Assembly: GCA_903877385.1 (NCBI GenBank)
Contig: CAIRDP010000054.1
Coordinates: forward strand, 62,001 to 126,000
Length of the DNA: 64,000 nt
Source of the DNA: an uncultured Bacteroidales bacterium
GTDB taxonomy: Bacteria > Bacteroidota > Bacteroidia > Bacteroidales > FEN-979
Reading direction: 5' to 3'
Position 1 is the stretch's first letter; the number at the start of each line of letters is the position of its first letter. A program made the translations under genes and the position numbers. Shown here piece after piece: positions 1-8,301 of the stretch. The notes beneath the pieces were generated by a model that saw only the letters and a program-made list of their open reading frames with translations, was not told the DNA's origin and did not search any database.

Positions 1-2
1 TG

Positions 3-1586
3 ATCAGCGGTTATAAAGGCCTGATCGCTTCCTCGATAATAAATGTAGGGGGTTCATATATGGAAGTGGGAAAATATGATTCTGCCGTGTATTTTCTCAG
101 GATGGGGCTTCAGCAGAGTATTCCCGAAAAACGCACGATTCTAATTGATGAGGCCCATGAATTGCTCGCCAATTGTTACAGCCTGCAAAAAAATTACAAA
201 CTCAGCCTTGAGCATTACCAGGAGTATTTCACTTATCATTTGAAGGGAATTGAGGACCGCAACAAAGTTGCCATTCATACCCTGGAAGCCGAACATTCGG
301 TTCATGATATTGAATATACCCACAACCTGCTTTCGCATCAAAACGATGCCCTGATGCTTGAATTAAGGAACCACAGGCTGCAAATGATATTTATAGGGCT
401 TATCCTGTTCCTGACACTGATTGTTGGGATGATAGTACATGTGCTAACCAGGAGGACCCAGAGATCGGAAAAGGAGCTACAGGTGCTGAACTTCAAGCTG
501 GAAAATGAAATCAGGGAGCATATAGAAGCAGAACGCCATTACGAGGAGAGCGAGAATCAATATCGTTTCCTGGCCGAGAATTCACCTGATGTTATTTCAT
601 TATTCGACAGGAACCTGAAAAGAAGGTTTGTGTCGCCCAGCTGTTTTTCGATGTATGGTTTTACTGAAGAAGAACTTACTACCCGGCCCGATTCCTTTGA
701 AGTAGTCGACCTTACGTACCGAAAACAGGTCAAATCCTCCCTGGAATCCATACTGCAACGCAAAAATCCCCAAACCCTGGTGTATAAGGCCAGGAAAAAG
801 GACAGTACCTCATTCTGGGTTGAAAACCATATAAATCCTTTATTTGACCCTTTAAGCGGGGAGGTTTATGAACTGGTGACAGTAGTCAGGAATATTTCGG
901 ACCGGATGCGTTATGAGGAGCAGTTGGCCGAAAATGAAAGGCAAAAAGAAGTATTGCTTTATGAGATCCATCACAGGGTTAAAAACAATTTCGCGATACT
1001 GATCAGTCTTATGGAACTGCAAAAGCAGTTTACAAGAGCCAATACGCTTGATATGCCTCTCATTGACCTGCAGCTCAGGGTCAGGACCATGTCGCTTGTA
1101 CATGAGCAATTATACCACAGCCAGAGTATTGATGCAATCCCGCTTGGGCCCTATCTCGACCGCCTGACCAGCATAATCAGCAGCGCGTTCAGCAAACCTA
1201 ATATCACTATCCATACATTGGTCCAGGAGTGTGCCGCCAGGATTGAAATTGCCCTGCCGCTGGGTCTCATTGTAAATGAACTTCTCACCAATGCCTTTAA
1301 ATATGCTTTCCCGAACAATGCACATGGAGATGTATGGATCGATCTACATCTTGACAATACCGACAGGGGTTTAGAAAGCAGCCTGGAATCGATTTATTAC
1401 ATTTTGAAAGTATGGGATAACGGAGTGGGCCTGCCCGAAAACTTCTCATTTGAGAATAACACATCCACAGGCTCCCAGATCATAAAAATACTCATTGAAC
1501 AGCTGGAGGCCAGGTGTGAGATCAAGCGCCAGCCGGGAGCATCAATAACCATACGTTTTGCAGCATTTCCTAAAGAATTTAACTGA
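3..1586 (+). CDS. TPR/PAS sensor histidine kinase, HisKA_2 type (5' end outside window)
   Basis: The reading frame is open from the left edge of the window, so the protein is cut at its N-terminus; the first visible ATG at 60 lies inside a TPR-like helix pair and is not the true start. Visible order: TPR-like repeats (two helix pairs up to about base 240), a coiled linker, one transmembrane segment (about 388-450), a short coiled coil, a PAS domain (about 555-900), then a HisKA_2 dimerisation box with the motif HHRVKNN (about 967-990) and a HATPase domain with an N-box (VNELLTNAFKYAFP) and a G1 box (DNGVGLP). The G2 box reads TGSQI rather than the common GLGL. By family it should be a sensor kinase that autophosphorylates the first His of HHRVKNN. 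No response regulator sits next to it. gpsA follows after 8 bp on the same strand. Confidence 0.85.
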   Translation: MSGYKGLIASSIINVGGSYMEVGKYDSAVYFLRMGLQQSIPEKRTILIDEAHELLANCYSLQKNYKLSLEHYQEYFTYHLKGIEDRNKVAIHTLEAEHSVHDIEYTHNLLSHQNDALMLELRNHRLQMIFIGLILFLTLIVGMIVHVLTRRTQRSEKELQVLNFKLENEIREHIEAERHYEESENQYRFLAENSPDVISLFDRNLKRRFVSPSCFSMYGFTEEELTTRPDSFEVVDLTYRKQVKSSLESILQRKNPQTLVYKARKKDSTSFWVENHINPLFDPLSGEVYELVTVVRNISDRMRYEEQLAENERQKEVLLYEIHHRVKNNFAILISLMELQKQFTRANTLDMPLIDLQLRVRTMSLVHEQLYHSQSIDAIPLGPYLDRLTSIISSAFSKPNITIHTLVQECAARIEIALPLGLIVNELLTNAFKYAFPNNAHGDVWIDLHLDNTDRGLESSLESIYYILKVWDNGVGLPENFSFENNTSTGSQIIKILIEQLEARCEIKRQPGASITIRFAAFPKEFN

Positions 1587-1594
1587 TAAAACTG

Positions 1595-2584
1595 ATGAAA
1601 GGAAATAATAAGATTGCTATAATCGGAGCAGGGACCATCGGTACTGCCCTTGGAAACATCTTATCGGAAAATGGTTCAGCCGAAGTTATGCTGATCTCTA
1701 TCGAGGAGAATGTTGTCAGGTCTATAAATGAACAGCACATCAATGCCCGGTATTTCCCTGGCCATCATCTCCACAATGAACTGAGGGCCACTACCGATAT
1801 TTACCAGTTGAAAGGATCCTCGGTGGTCTTTTTGGCTATTCCTTCGGTTGTCATGCTGGATTATCTCAAATCGATCAGGGCCGGGATTCCCGAAAACGCA
1901 ATCCTTGTCAACCTGGCAAAAGGGTTTGGATGCAAGGAAAGTACGGTTGTTGAATGCCTTAAGAAGAATTTCATCAACCCGGTCTGTACATTAAAAGGTC
2001 CCAGCTTTGCCAAGGAAATCATTAACCGTATCCCTACCGGTTTTACTTTGGGGCATCCGGGCATGGATATCGCTGAACAGGTTTCGTCATTATTTAAAGG
2101 TTCTACCATTTACCTGGATTACAGCGAGGATATTCAGGGGGTTGAAATCCTGAGCATCCTAAAAAACATTTATGCCATTGTGCTGGGTATCGTCGATGCC
2201 CAGTTCAATTCTCCCAACCTTCGTTTCCTTATCCTTACCAGGGCATTCAGGGAGATGATGAACATCATGCTTCACTTCGGAGGGAAGGAAGAAACCATTT
2301 TCAAATATTGCGGTTACGGGGATTTCACTCTCACCGCTCTCAATGACCTTAGCCGCAACCGTACACTGGGTCTTTTAATCGGCAAGGGGTTTTTCACAGA
2401 ACATGTTTCACATGAACTGGTGCTTGAAGGAAAAACAGCTGCCATTATTTTTTATGAAAAGATGGTAAGGGAGTCAGGGGACGGGCAGAGATTTCCGATT
2501 ATTGCCGAATTGTTTAAGATTTTTACCGAGAAGTATGATATTTCAAGGTTCGTTAGTACCATCCTCGAGCTTGAGGAACGATAA
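1595..2584 (+). CDS. gpsA: Glycerol-3-phosphate dehydrogenase [NAD(P)+]
   Basis: Cytosolic enzyme reducing dihydroxyacetone phosphate to sn-glycerol 3-phosphate for phospholipid synthesis. The 329-residue product has an N-terminal Rossmann motif GAGTIGTALG (residues 11-20), the NLAKGFG turn (106-112), the substrate/catalytic motif LKGPSFAKEI (133-142) and the helical C-terminal domain beginning near ILKNIYAI, with the expected catalytic Lys. Length matches the family (about 330). It starts 8 bp after the kinase gene, so the two may be co-transcribed. The C-terminal half is somewhat divergent (FNSPNLRFLILTRAFREM instead of the commonest GDNAKAALITRG pattern), which is why confidence is not higher. 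Confidence 0.85.
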   Translation: MKGNNKIAIIGAGTIGTALGNILSENGSAEVMLISIEENVVRSINEQHINARYFPGHHLHNELRATTDIYQLKGSSVVFLAIPSVVMLDYLKSIRAGIPENAILVNLAKGFGCKESTVVECLKKNFINPVCTLKGPSFAKEIINRIPTGFTLGHPGMDIAEQVSSLFKGSTIYLDYSEDIQGVEILSILKNIYAIVLGIVDAQFNSPNLRFLILTRAFREMMNIMLHFGGKEETIFKYCGYGDFTLTALNDLSRNRTLGLLIGKGFFTEHVSHELVLEGKTAAIIFYEKMVRESGDGQRFPIIAELFKIFTEKYDISRFVSTILELEER

Positions 2585-2647
2585 GTCAAATTTCAAGTTG
2601 CTGATATAAAGAGCTATAATAGATCAGCAAACAGCCTTCTTTTTTCG

Positions 2648-2655
2648 TATATTTG
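2648..2655 (+). promoter_or_regulatory. -7 element of ssrA promoter (TAnnTTTG)
   Basis: TATATTTG, a perfect match to the Bacteroidota primary sigma factor -7 consensus TAnnTTTG, ends 24 bp before the mature 5' end of tmRNA. No convincing TTG/TTTG -33 element is seen at the usual distance. Confidence 0.5.
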
Positions 2656-2679
2656 CAGTCCTTTTTCCTTACATTTACT

Positions 2680-3050
2680 GGGGTTGACCGGTTTTGACAG
2701 CAGGGAAGTGGGATTGTAAGCATGCCGGGAGTTCGAGGATCAGTCCCGTAAATACGAATCCGCACAAACAATAAACGGCGATAACTTCGCTTACAGACTG
2801 GCTGCCTAATCTTAGAGATTAGTCAACAGTTGTCTCCCGGGAAGCCCGTCCCACCGGCGTTCCGACAGAGGCATCAAAAATGATGGGATAGGTTGTTCAA
2901 GGTTCCGATGAACATCCGAAAATTAAGGAACTAAGGTTTAGGCCGGTTTGCCACGGGCCATCCTTCTCCCGACAATCAACCGCTGGCTAAGCATGTAGAA
3001 AGCAGTTTTGCTGCCTGTTTGGACGGGGGTTCGAATCCCCCCAGCTCCAC
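2680..3050 (+). ncRNA. ssrA: Transfer-messenger RNA (tmRNA)
   Basis: The 5' end GGGGTTGACCGG pairs with the 3' acceptor strand CAGCTCC followed by discriminator A at 3049 (seven pairs, counting G-U), and the 3' part carries the T-arm GGGGGTTCGAATCCCCCC. The terminal CCA is not fully encoded. The tag reading frame runs over 2777-2806, GDNFAYRLAA if GGC (2777) is the resume codon, with TAA at 2807. It ends in the LAA degron read by ClpXP-type proteases. The inner region holds pseudoknot-like GC stems. Function: rescues ribosomes stalled on non-stop mRNA together with SmpB. The resume codon is inferred from the Bacteroidota habit of starting with Gly. Confidence 0.95.
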
Positions 3051-3056
3051 AAACAT

Positions 3057-3100
3057 AAAATCTCCGAAGCTGCTTATTTTGAGCCGGTTTCAGAGGTTTT
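3057..3100 (+). terminator. Rho-independent terminator of ssrA
   Basis: Imperfect inverted repeat AAAATCTCCGAA / TTCAGAGGTTTT (3057-3068 with 3089-3100; one mismatch, one G-U), 20-nt loop, followed by a T-rich stretch. It starts 7 nt after the tmRNA 3' end. Confidence 0.65.
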
Positions 3101-3144
3101 ATTTTATTGTTATATTGAATTGTTCTTATTGAGAAGGGATATAC

Positions 3145-4788
3145 ATGAGGGATCTATTTACAGGCCCCACCAAATGTTTGCTTGTCCAGACAAAATTTTC
3201 AGCTTTTAGTTTTTGGAATTACCAGGACGTCTGTGACATTGTTGGTGCCAGGTACCCTGCGGCACCCCTGGGTTTGCTTACCGTGGCCGCTCTTCTGCCA
3301 CAACAGTGGACTTTCAGGCTTATCGACGAAAATGTTGAGCACCTGCTTGATGAGCACCTGCTGTGGGCCGATATTGTTCTTACAGGAGGTATGCTTCCCC
3401 AGCAAAAAAGCATGCTGGAATTTATCAGGAGGGCTCATGATCTGAACCGAGTGGTGGTGGTTGGCGGCCCCGATCCTACCTCCCAGCCTCTTTTGTACAA
3501 AGACGCTGATTTTCTTGTGCTTGGCGAGGGAGAGATCACAATTCCCATGTTCCTGAAAGATCTCGAAGCGGGTATTACTTCAGGAACTTACGCTTCCAGG
3601 GAGCGCACCAATATGCTGGAAGCAGTCATCCCCCGATACGACCTGATCCGTTTCCGCGATTATATCATGATAGGCATGCAGTTTATCCGCGGATGCCCTT
3701 TCAACTGCGAATTCTGCGACGTGATCGAACTTTTCGGACGCACCCCCAGGTTTAAAACAAACGAGCAGATACTTAAGGAACTTCAAACCCTGTATGACCT
3801 GGGTTACCGAGGCCATATCGACATGGTCGACGATAATTTCATTGGTAACAGGAAAAAGGTCAAGGAATTATTGCTGGAAGTCAGGGCATGGACAAAAGAA
3901 CGAAAATACCCCTTTTACTTTACCACGGAGGCCTCGGTAAACCTGGCCGATGATGACGAACTTCTGCAGCTCATGCAGGATTGCGACTTCAGGTATGTTT
4001 TTCTCGGTATCGAAACCCCAGAGAACGAAACGCTGGCGAAAAACAATAAAAATCAGAATGTGAATAAACCGGTTGAGGATGCAGTGAGCAAGATCCTTTC
4101 ATACGGAATAGTGAGTAACGGGGGTTATATCATTGGCTTCGACAGTGAAAGCAGGCAGATCGCTTCGAATATGATCAATTCGATACAGGAATCGGGCATC
4201 TGCATGGCTATGATCGGATTATTGTATGCCCTGCCAAACACCCAGCTTACCCGACGGCTGGAGGCTGAAGGAAGGCTGTTTCACATGGCAGCCCAAACAG
4301 TCAGCGATACCGATATAGACCAGTCGACCAGCGGACTTAACTTTGCCACCCTGATCCCGAGATCGGAAATCCTTAAAAATTACATCGAAGTTCTCAAAAC
4401 AGTTTACACTCCGGCTAATTATTATAAGCGGGCTATCTATACAGGACTGAATATAAAAACGAAGTACCGGCATAAACCCGACTTCTCAACCTGGCTGATC
4501 TATATGCGATCCTTTTTGCGCGTTTGCAAAGAGGCAGGATTCTCAAGGGAAACCGGGCTGCAATACTGGAAAATGTTTTTCAAGGTCATTTTCAGGAACC
4601 CGAAAGGGATAGAAGCTGCAGTGAACCTTGCTGCCATGTTCATCCATTTTCAGAAGCAAAAGAAATATATTGTTTCATGCGTAAACACCACGCTTGCCGT
4701 GATGGAAAATAAAAGCGAAGAAGCTTTTAACAACCTCATGACCGGTAAAAGCAAAGTAAAACCATCCAGTTTCCAGGAGGTTAATTGA
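3145..4788 (+). CDS. B12-binding-type radical SAM protein with DUF4070 C-terminus
   Basis: The 547-residue product begins with a cobalamin-binding-like Rossmann region (about 1-145, including GEGEITIPMFL), followed by a radical SAM barrel whose cluster motif CPFNCEFC puts the 4Fe-4S ligands at C184, C188 and C191. The C-terminal third matches the DUF4070 region typical of this subgroup. I do not see the classic DxHxxG cobalamin signature, so B12 use is plausible rather than shown. Family members include C- and P-methylases such as the hopanoid methylase HpnR; the substrate here cannot be named. A PduO-type cobalamin adenosyltransferase is encoded at 49790. The YihY gene follows 3 bp after the stop, suggesting an operon. 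Confidence 0.8.
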   Translation: MRDLFTGPTKCLLVQTKFSAFSFWNYQDVCDIVGARYPAAPLGLLTVAALLPQQWTFRLIDENVEHLLDEHLLWADIVLTGGMLPQQKSMLEFIRRAHDLNRVVVVGGPDPTSQPLLYKDADFLVLGEGEITIPMFLKDLEAGITSGTYASRERTNMLEAVIPRYDLIRFRDYIMIGMQFIRGCPFNCEFCDVIELFGRTPRFKTNEQILKELQTLYDLGYRGHIDMVDDNFIGNRKKVKELLLEVRAWTKERKYPFYFTTEASVNLADDDELLQLMQDCDFRYVFLGIETPENETLAKNNKNQNVNKPVEDAVSKILSYGIVSNGGYIIGFDSESRQIASNMINSIQESGICMAMIGLLYALPNTQLTRRLEAEGRLFHMAAQTVSDTDIDQSTSGLNFATLIPRSEILKNYIEVLKTVYTPANYYKRAIYTGLNIKTKYRHKPDFSTWLIYMRSFLRVCKEAGFSRETGLQYWKMFFKVIFRNPKGIEAAVNLAAMFIHFQKQKKYIVSCVNTTLAVMENKSEEAFNNLMTGKSKVKPSSFQEVN

Positions 4789-4791
4789 AAA

Positions 4792-5724
4792 ATGATACAG
4801 GAATTCCTCAACCTAAGGTTTATAAAATTTCTTACAGGGCTGTCAAAAAAGATCATTCTTCCGGGTTTTGACGGCCTCCCCCTTTTCAATGTGTTCGGTT
4901 TCTTTATCAAAGGAATGCAGCAGGGTTATATCGCCAACAGGGCTTCGGCTATTTCGTTCTCATTTTTCCTTGCGGTCTTTCCTTTCCTTATGTTCCTGTT
5001 TTCAATAATCCCGTTTATCCCCATTGCAAATTTCCAGCTAACCCTTTTGAACCTGATCGAGGACTTTATGCCCGATATAGTCTGGGCTTCGGTAAAGGAA
5101 ACCATCACCGATATTATAACGAGGCCAAGAAGCGGCGTACTGATCCTGAACTTTTTACTTGCCCTTTATTTCTCGACAAAAGGGATGAAAAGCCTGATCG
5201 AGGCTTTTAATAATACGTATCATGATATCGAATCCCGTACAACAGTGAAACAATATATTGTAGCTTTCTTCCTGGTCATTATTATTTCCTTTTTGCTGAT
5301 CATTTCCATCGGGCTGATGACTTTCGGATTTAAACTTCTTAAACTCGCTCTTCCCGATATCATTGTCAATGCTCATTTCTTTATCTTCCTTCTCCAGGTC
5401 CTGAGATGGCTGATTATACTGGCCCTGCTGTTTCTGGCAATTTCATTTATGTACTACCTTGCACCCTCGCGCAAAGACCGCTTCAGGTTCATTTCGGCGG
5501 GTTCAACATTATCCACACTCCTTATTGTTCTGACAACCCAGGGTTTTAATTTTTATGTGGATAACTTTTCCCGTTACAATGCATTGTATGGCTCTATAGG
5601 AACACTCCTGGTGATCATGCTGTGGATTTATTCCAATGCGCTGGTACTTCTAATCGGATTTGAACTCAATGCCAGCATAAGGGTTGCCGGGCATGAAGCC
5701 GTGGAAGAATACCGTAAAGGATAA
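4792..5724 (+). CDS. YihY/BrkB family inner membrane protein
   Basis: A 310-residue polytopic membrane protein. The motif region ANRASAISFSFFLAVFPF (about 43-60) is the hallmark of the YihY/virulence factor BrkB family, which was once misnamed RNase BN. About six hydrophobic segments run from residue 50 to 300, and the end (GFELNASIRVAG) also fits. The biochemical role of the family is unsettled; envelope transport or integrity is proposed. It lies 3 bp after the radical SAM gene and converges on the flippase gene with a 2-bp gap. Confidence 0.85.
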   Translation: MIQEFLNLRFIKFLTGLSKKIILPGFDGLPLFNVFGFFIKGMQQGYIANRASAISFSFFLAVFPFLMFLFSIIPFIPIANFQLTLLNLIEDFMPDIVWASVKETITDIITRPRSGVLILNFLLALYFSTKGMKSLIEAFNNTYHDIESRTTVKQYIVAFFLVIIISFLLIISIGLMTFGFKLLKLALPDIIVNAHFFIFLLQVLRWLIILALLFLAISFMYYLAPSRKDRFRFISAGSTLSTLLIVLTTQGFNFYVDNFSRYNALYGSIGTLLVIMLWIYSNALVLLIGFELNASIRVAGHEAVEEYRKG

Positions 5725-5726
5725 GC

Positions 5727-7187
5727 TTAAACTGCTGTTCTCTTCAGGATTGTCAAAACCAGCTGCGTCAACTCCCTTCTGTAGGAAAGATAAACCAGCA
5801 CAAATGTTATCAATAACTGAATGCATCCGGGGATGAGGCCGGTCTTGTCCGGCGAAAAGCTGTAAAGCAGCAGCCCGCTTATAATTACCAGAGCAGGCAG
5901 GTAAATCAGCTTCCAAAGGTTCAGGTGATAAGTGAAAAATTTCCGGCTTTCGTAAAAAAGGAAGAATGCCTGTATGGGTTTGATCAAGAAATTAGAGAAG
6001 ACTGCTCCCATAAGCCCGAATTTCCACACCAGTAAACTGCTCATAACAAGCTGTATCACGGCCGAATACAGAAACACCTTGGGCAGAACCTTGGTTTTCT
6101 TAAAATAGAAGACAGGGGCCAAAAAAAGATAAAATGCAGGGCTGGTGGCGTATCCGAGGCATAATATCCCGATAAAAGCAAATGCCTGGTAATAAATGTG
6201 GTTTCTGATCACCAGGGGAACCAGCAGGGGAATGGCAATCGTTACAAGCGGCAGTACTAAAAGAGTAATGGCTGTAAATGCATTATAATAACGGTTTACA
6301 TCGCTTGTGCTTTCTTTTAAACCCTTATCCTTCCATATATTGAAAACTTTCGGCTGTATGGTATTAACCAGGCCTGTATGGATCAGCGCGATACCCATGC
6401 TGAGCTTTACGGCAAAATCAAAAATTCCTACATAGGTCGGATCAATCATGAAGTATTTTATAACATACCGGTCTATGTAATTCACCACCCATATCATGGC
6501 TCCGTAAATAATCATGGGCCCGCAAAAAGCAAGCATTCCGTTCAGGTGTTTGCGGCTGAACTTTAAGCCGTATTCCCCGGTAAGCATCAATATGGAGGCA
6601 AGGCAGGAGACGACGGCCGGCACAAGCCTGCCGATGATAGGTCCGCTGAGTGTATAAGGATAGGAATACAGAATAGCCAGTGAGGCGGCCAGGGTTATAA
6701 TAAAATTCGAAATGTTAAGCCAGAAAAATCTTTCGGGCCTTTGCTGATTGACCAGCAGGTTGGAATACGTCTTGAAAAAACCGTTGAAGATAGCCGAAAA
6801 CACGGTTATCATGCCGAAAGGGAAAAACTGAAGGGCTGTGTCGCCCCTGAAAATGACCCTGAACAGGAGGTTCCCCCCGGCCAGCATGATGAAAAAAACA
6901 GCCGTGCCCAAGGTAATCAGAACAATCAGAACCGTTCCTATGAATTCGCTCAGCTTCCTTTTATCATCTTTCTGCTGAAAATAATTTACACCAATGTATG
7001 TGTCCAACCCTGCCGAGGAAACAAGCTGCACAAAATACATCAGGGTGAAATAGATGGCATTGATCCCGAACTGTTCAGGAGTGAGCCGGGCTGTAAAAAA
7101 AGGGATCAGGATAACACCCGTGGTGTATGGCAGAGCACCAATGAGAGAGTATATCAATGAGGATTTAAAGAATTGCCTGGATATCAT
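5727..7187 (-). CDS. Polysaccharide/oligosaccharide flippase, Wzx-like (MATE/MOP superfamily)
   Basis: The 486-residue protein has about 12-14 hydrophobic segments over its whole length and begins with a pattern common to Wzx-type exporters (QFFKSSLIYSLIGALP). Members flip undecaprenyl-linked glycans across the inner membrane. The start ATG at 7187 is the first in frame. The glycosyltransferase gene lies 44 bp upstream on the same strand, so both probably serve exopolysaccharide or O-antigen assembly. No polymerase or priming transferase is in the window, so the glycan is unknown. Confidence 0.8.
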   Translation of the reverse strand: MISRQFFKSSLIYSLIGALPYTTGVILIPFFTARLTPEQFGINAIYFTLMYFVQLVSSAGLDTYIGVNYFQQKDDKRKLSEFIGTVLIVLITLGTAVFFIMLAGGNLLFRVIFRGDTALQFFPFGMITVFSAIFNGFFKTYSNLLVNQQRPERFFWLNISNFIITLAASLAILYSYPYTLSGPIIGRLVPAVVSCLASILMLTGEYGLKFSRKHLNGMLAFCGPMIIYGAMIWVVNYIDRYVIKYFMIDPTYVGIFDFAVKLSMGIALIHTGLVNTIQPKVFNIWKDKGLKESTSDVNRYYNAFTAITLLVLPLVTIAIPLLVPLVIRNHIYYQAFAFIGILCLGYATSPAFYLFLAPVFYFKKTKVLPKVFLYSAVIQLVMSSLLVWKFGLMGAVFSNFLIKPIQAFFLFYESRKFFTYHLNLWKLIYLPALVIISGLLLYSFSPDKTGLIPGCIQLLITFVLVYLSYRRELTQLVLTILKRTAV

Positions 7188-7231
7188 CGGATGCTTGCTG
7201 AATGAAATTTACTTAATGTCTGCGGATGTCG

Positions 7232-8299
7232 TTATACTATTTGCTCAAAAAGTTCCAGTAGTTTCTGCCTGTGCTTTGGCATGGAGAAGTTATCCAGGGC
7301 ACATTGCCTGGCCTCAGCGGCTGTATTCATCTGAAGAGCCTGCCTGACAGCTTGCTCCAGTTCATCTGCCGAACGCTTCTTTACGATCACACCGCTGTTG
7401 CCGATGGCATCGGGAATCCCGTTCACATCAGATCCAACCGGGATGCACTCGCAAAGCATGGCTTCATTTAAGGTGAATGGCATGCCCTCGGTTATCGATG
7501 CCTGCACAAAAACTTTCGCCCTGTTGTAATTCATAAAAAGCACATCATCGGGGCAAAAAAACAAAATAATTTCCAGGTTGGGAATCCCGCTCAGCCTGTA
7601 ATTCTCCTCTATCCAGGGCATGAACTCTTTTCGGAATCCTATCAGGGTAAACTTTTTATCGGGGATCCGCCTGGCCAGCTCAATGAACAGGTCAAACCCC
7701 TTGTTATAAAAATCGGTGAGGCCCCCCATAGTGCCAACAGTAAGTATCCTGTCAGGCTCCTTAACGATCGAAAGATCGCGGTAAAATTTCGAAGTATCCA
7801 CACCGTTTGATATAATGGTCATTGGAGTTTTAATATCCGGGATATAATACTTAATCCCGTCCTTTTTACCCCCGGCTGAATAATAAAAATTCTCATGCCA
7901 TATAAGGGACTTATGATTTGGGATTATGTGAGTTGCATTCCGCAGTGCATATTTAACACATGATCCCCTGAATTTTTTACAGTAAACTCCTTTTTTAAGT
8001 TCAGGGTAACACACAGCTTCCTGCCCCCCTGCGAAGATGATTGTTTTTATCCCAAGCAGTCTCCCCAAAAAAACAATCACAGCCGCATGGTAATCGGCAA
8101 ACCAGGTAATAAAAGCCGAAGTATGTCTCTGATTTTTAATAAGAAACACCGCCAGTGAGATCATCTTGACGACGAATTTCAATCCCCTCTGGTTTTTCGG
8201 TAAAAGGTAAGGCACCACCAGGTACTTTTCTTCCAGTATCTCCTGGTCAATGGCATAAAACGTGGTATTCCCGCTTTTAATGTAAAGGATCTTCTTCAT
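7232..8299 (-). CDS. Glycosyltransferase family 4-like
   Basis: A 355-residue GT-B fold protein. The N-terminal half carries ITWFADYHAAVIVFLGRLLG and IISNGVDTSKF, a typical GT4 interdomain segment. The C-terminal half has a nucleotide-sugar site of the form EGMPFTLNEAMLCECIPVG, where the second Glu of the EX7E motif precedes AMLC. It should transfer a sugar from an activated donor during surface polysaccharide synthesis; donor and acceptor are unknown. It lies between the flippase (44 bp downstream) and the response regulator (2 bp upstream), so all three are probably one transcription unit from the promoter at 9476-9483. Confidence 0.85.
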   Translation of the reverse strand: MKKILYIKSGNTTFYAIDQEILEEKYLVVPYLLPKNQRGLKFVVKMISLAVFLIKNQRHTSAFITWFADYHAAVIVFLGRLLGIKTIIFAGGQEAVCYPELKKGVYCKKFRGSCVKYALRNATHIIPNHKSLIWHENFYYSAGGKKDGIKYYIPDIKTPMTIISNGVDTSKFYRDLSIVKEPDRILTVGTMGGLTDFYNKGFDLFIELARRIPDKKFTLIGFRKEFMPWIEENYRLSGIPNLEIILFFCPDDVLFMNYNRAKVFVQASITEGMPFTLNEAMLCECIPVGSDVNGIPDAIGNSGVIVKKRSADELEQAVRQALQMNTAAEARQCALDNFSMPKHRQKLLELFEQIV

Positions 8300-8301
8300 T
8301 C

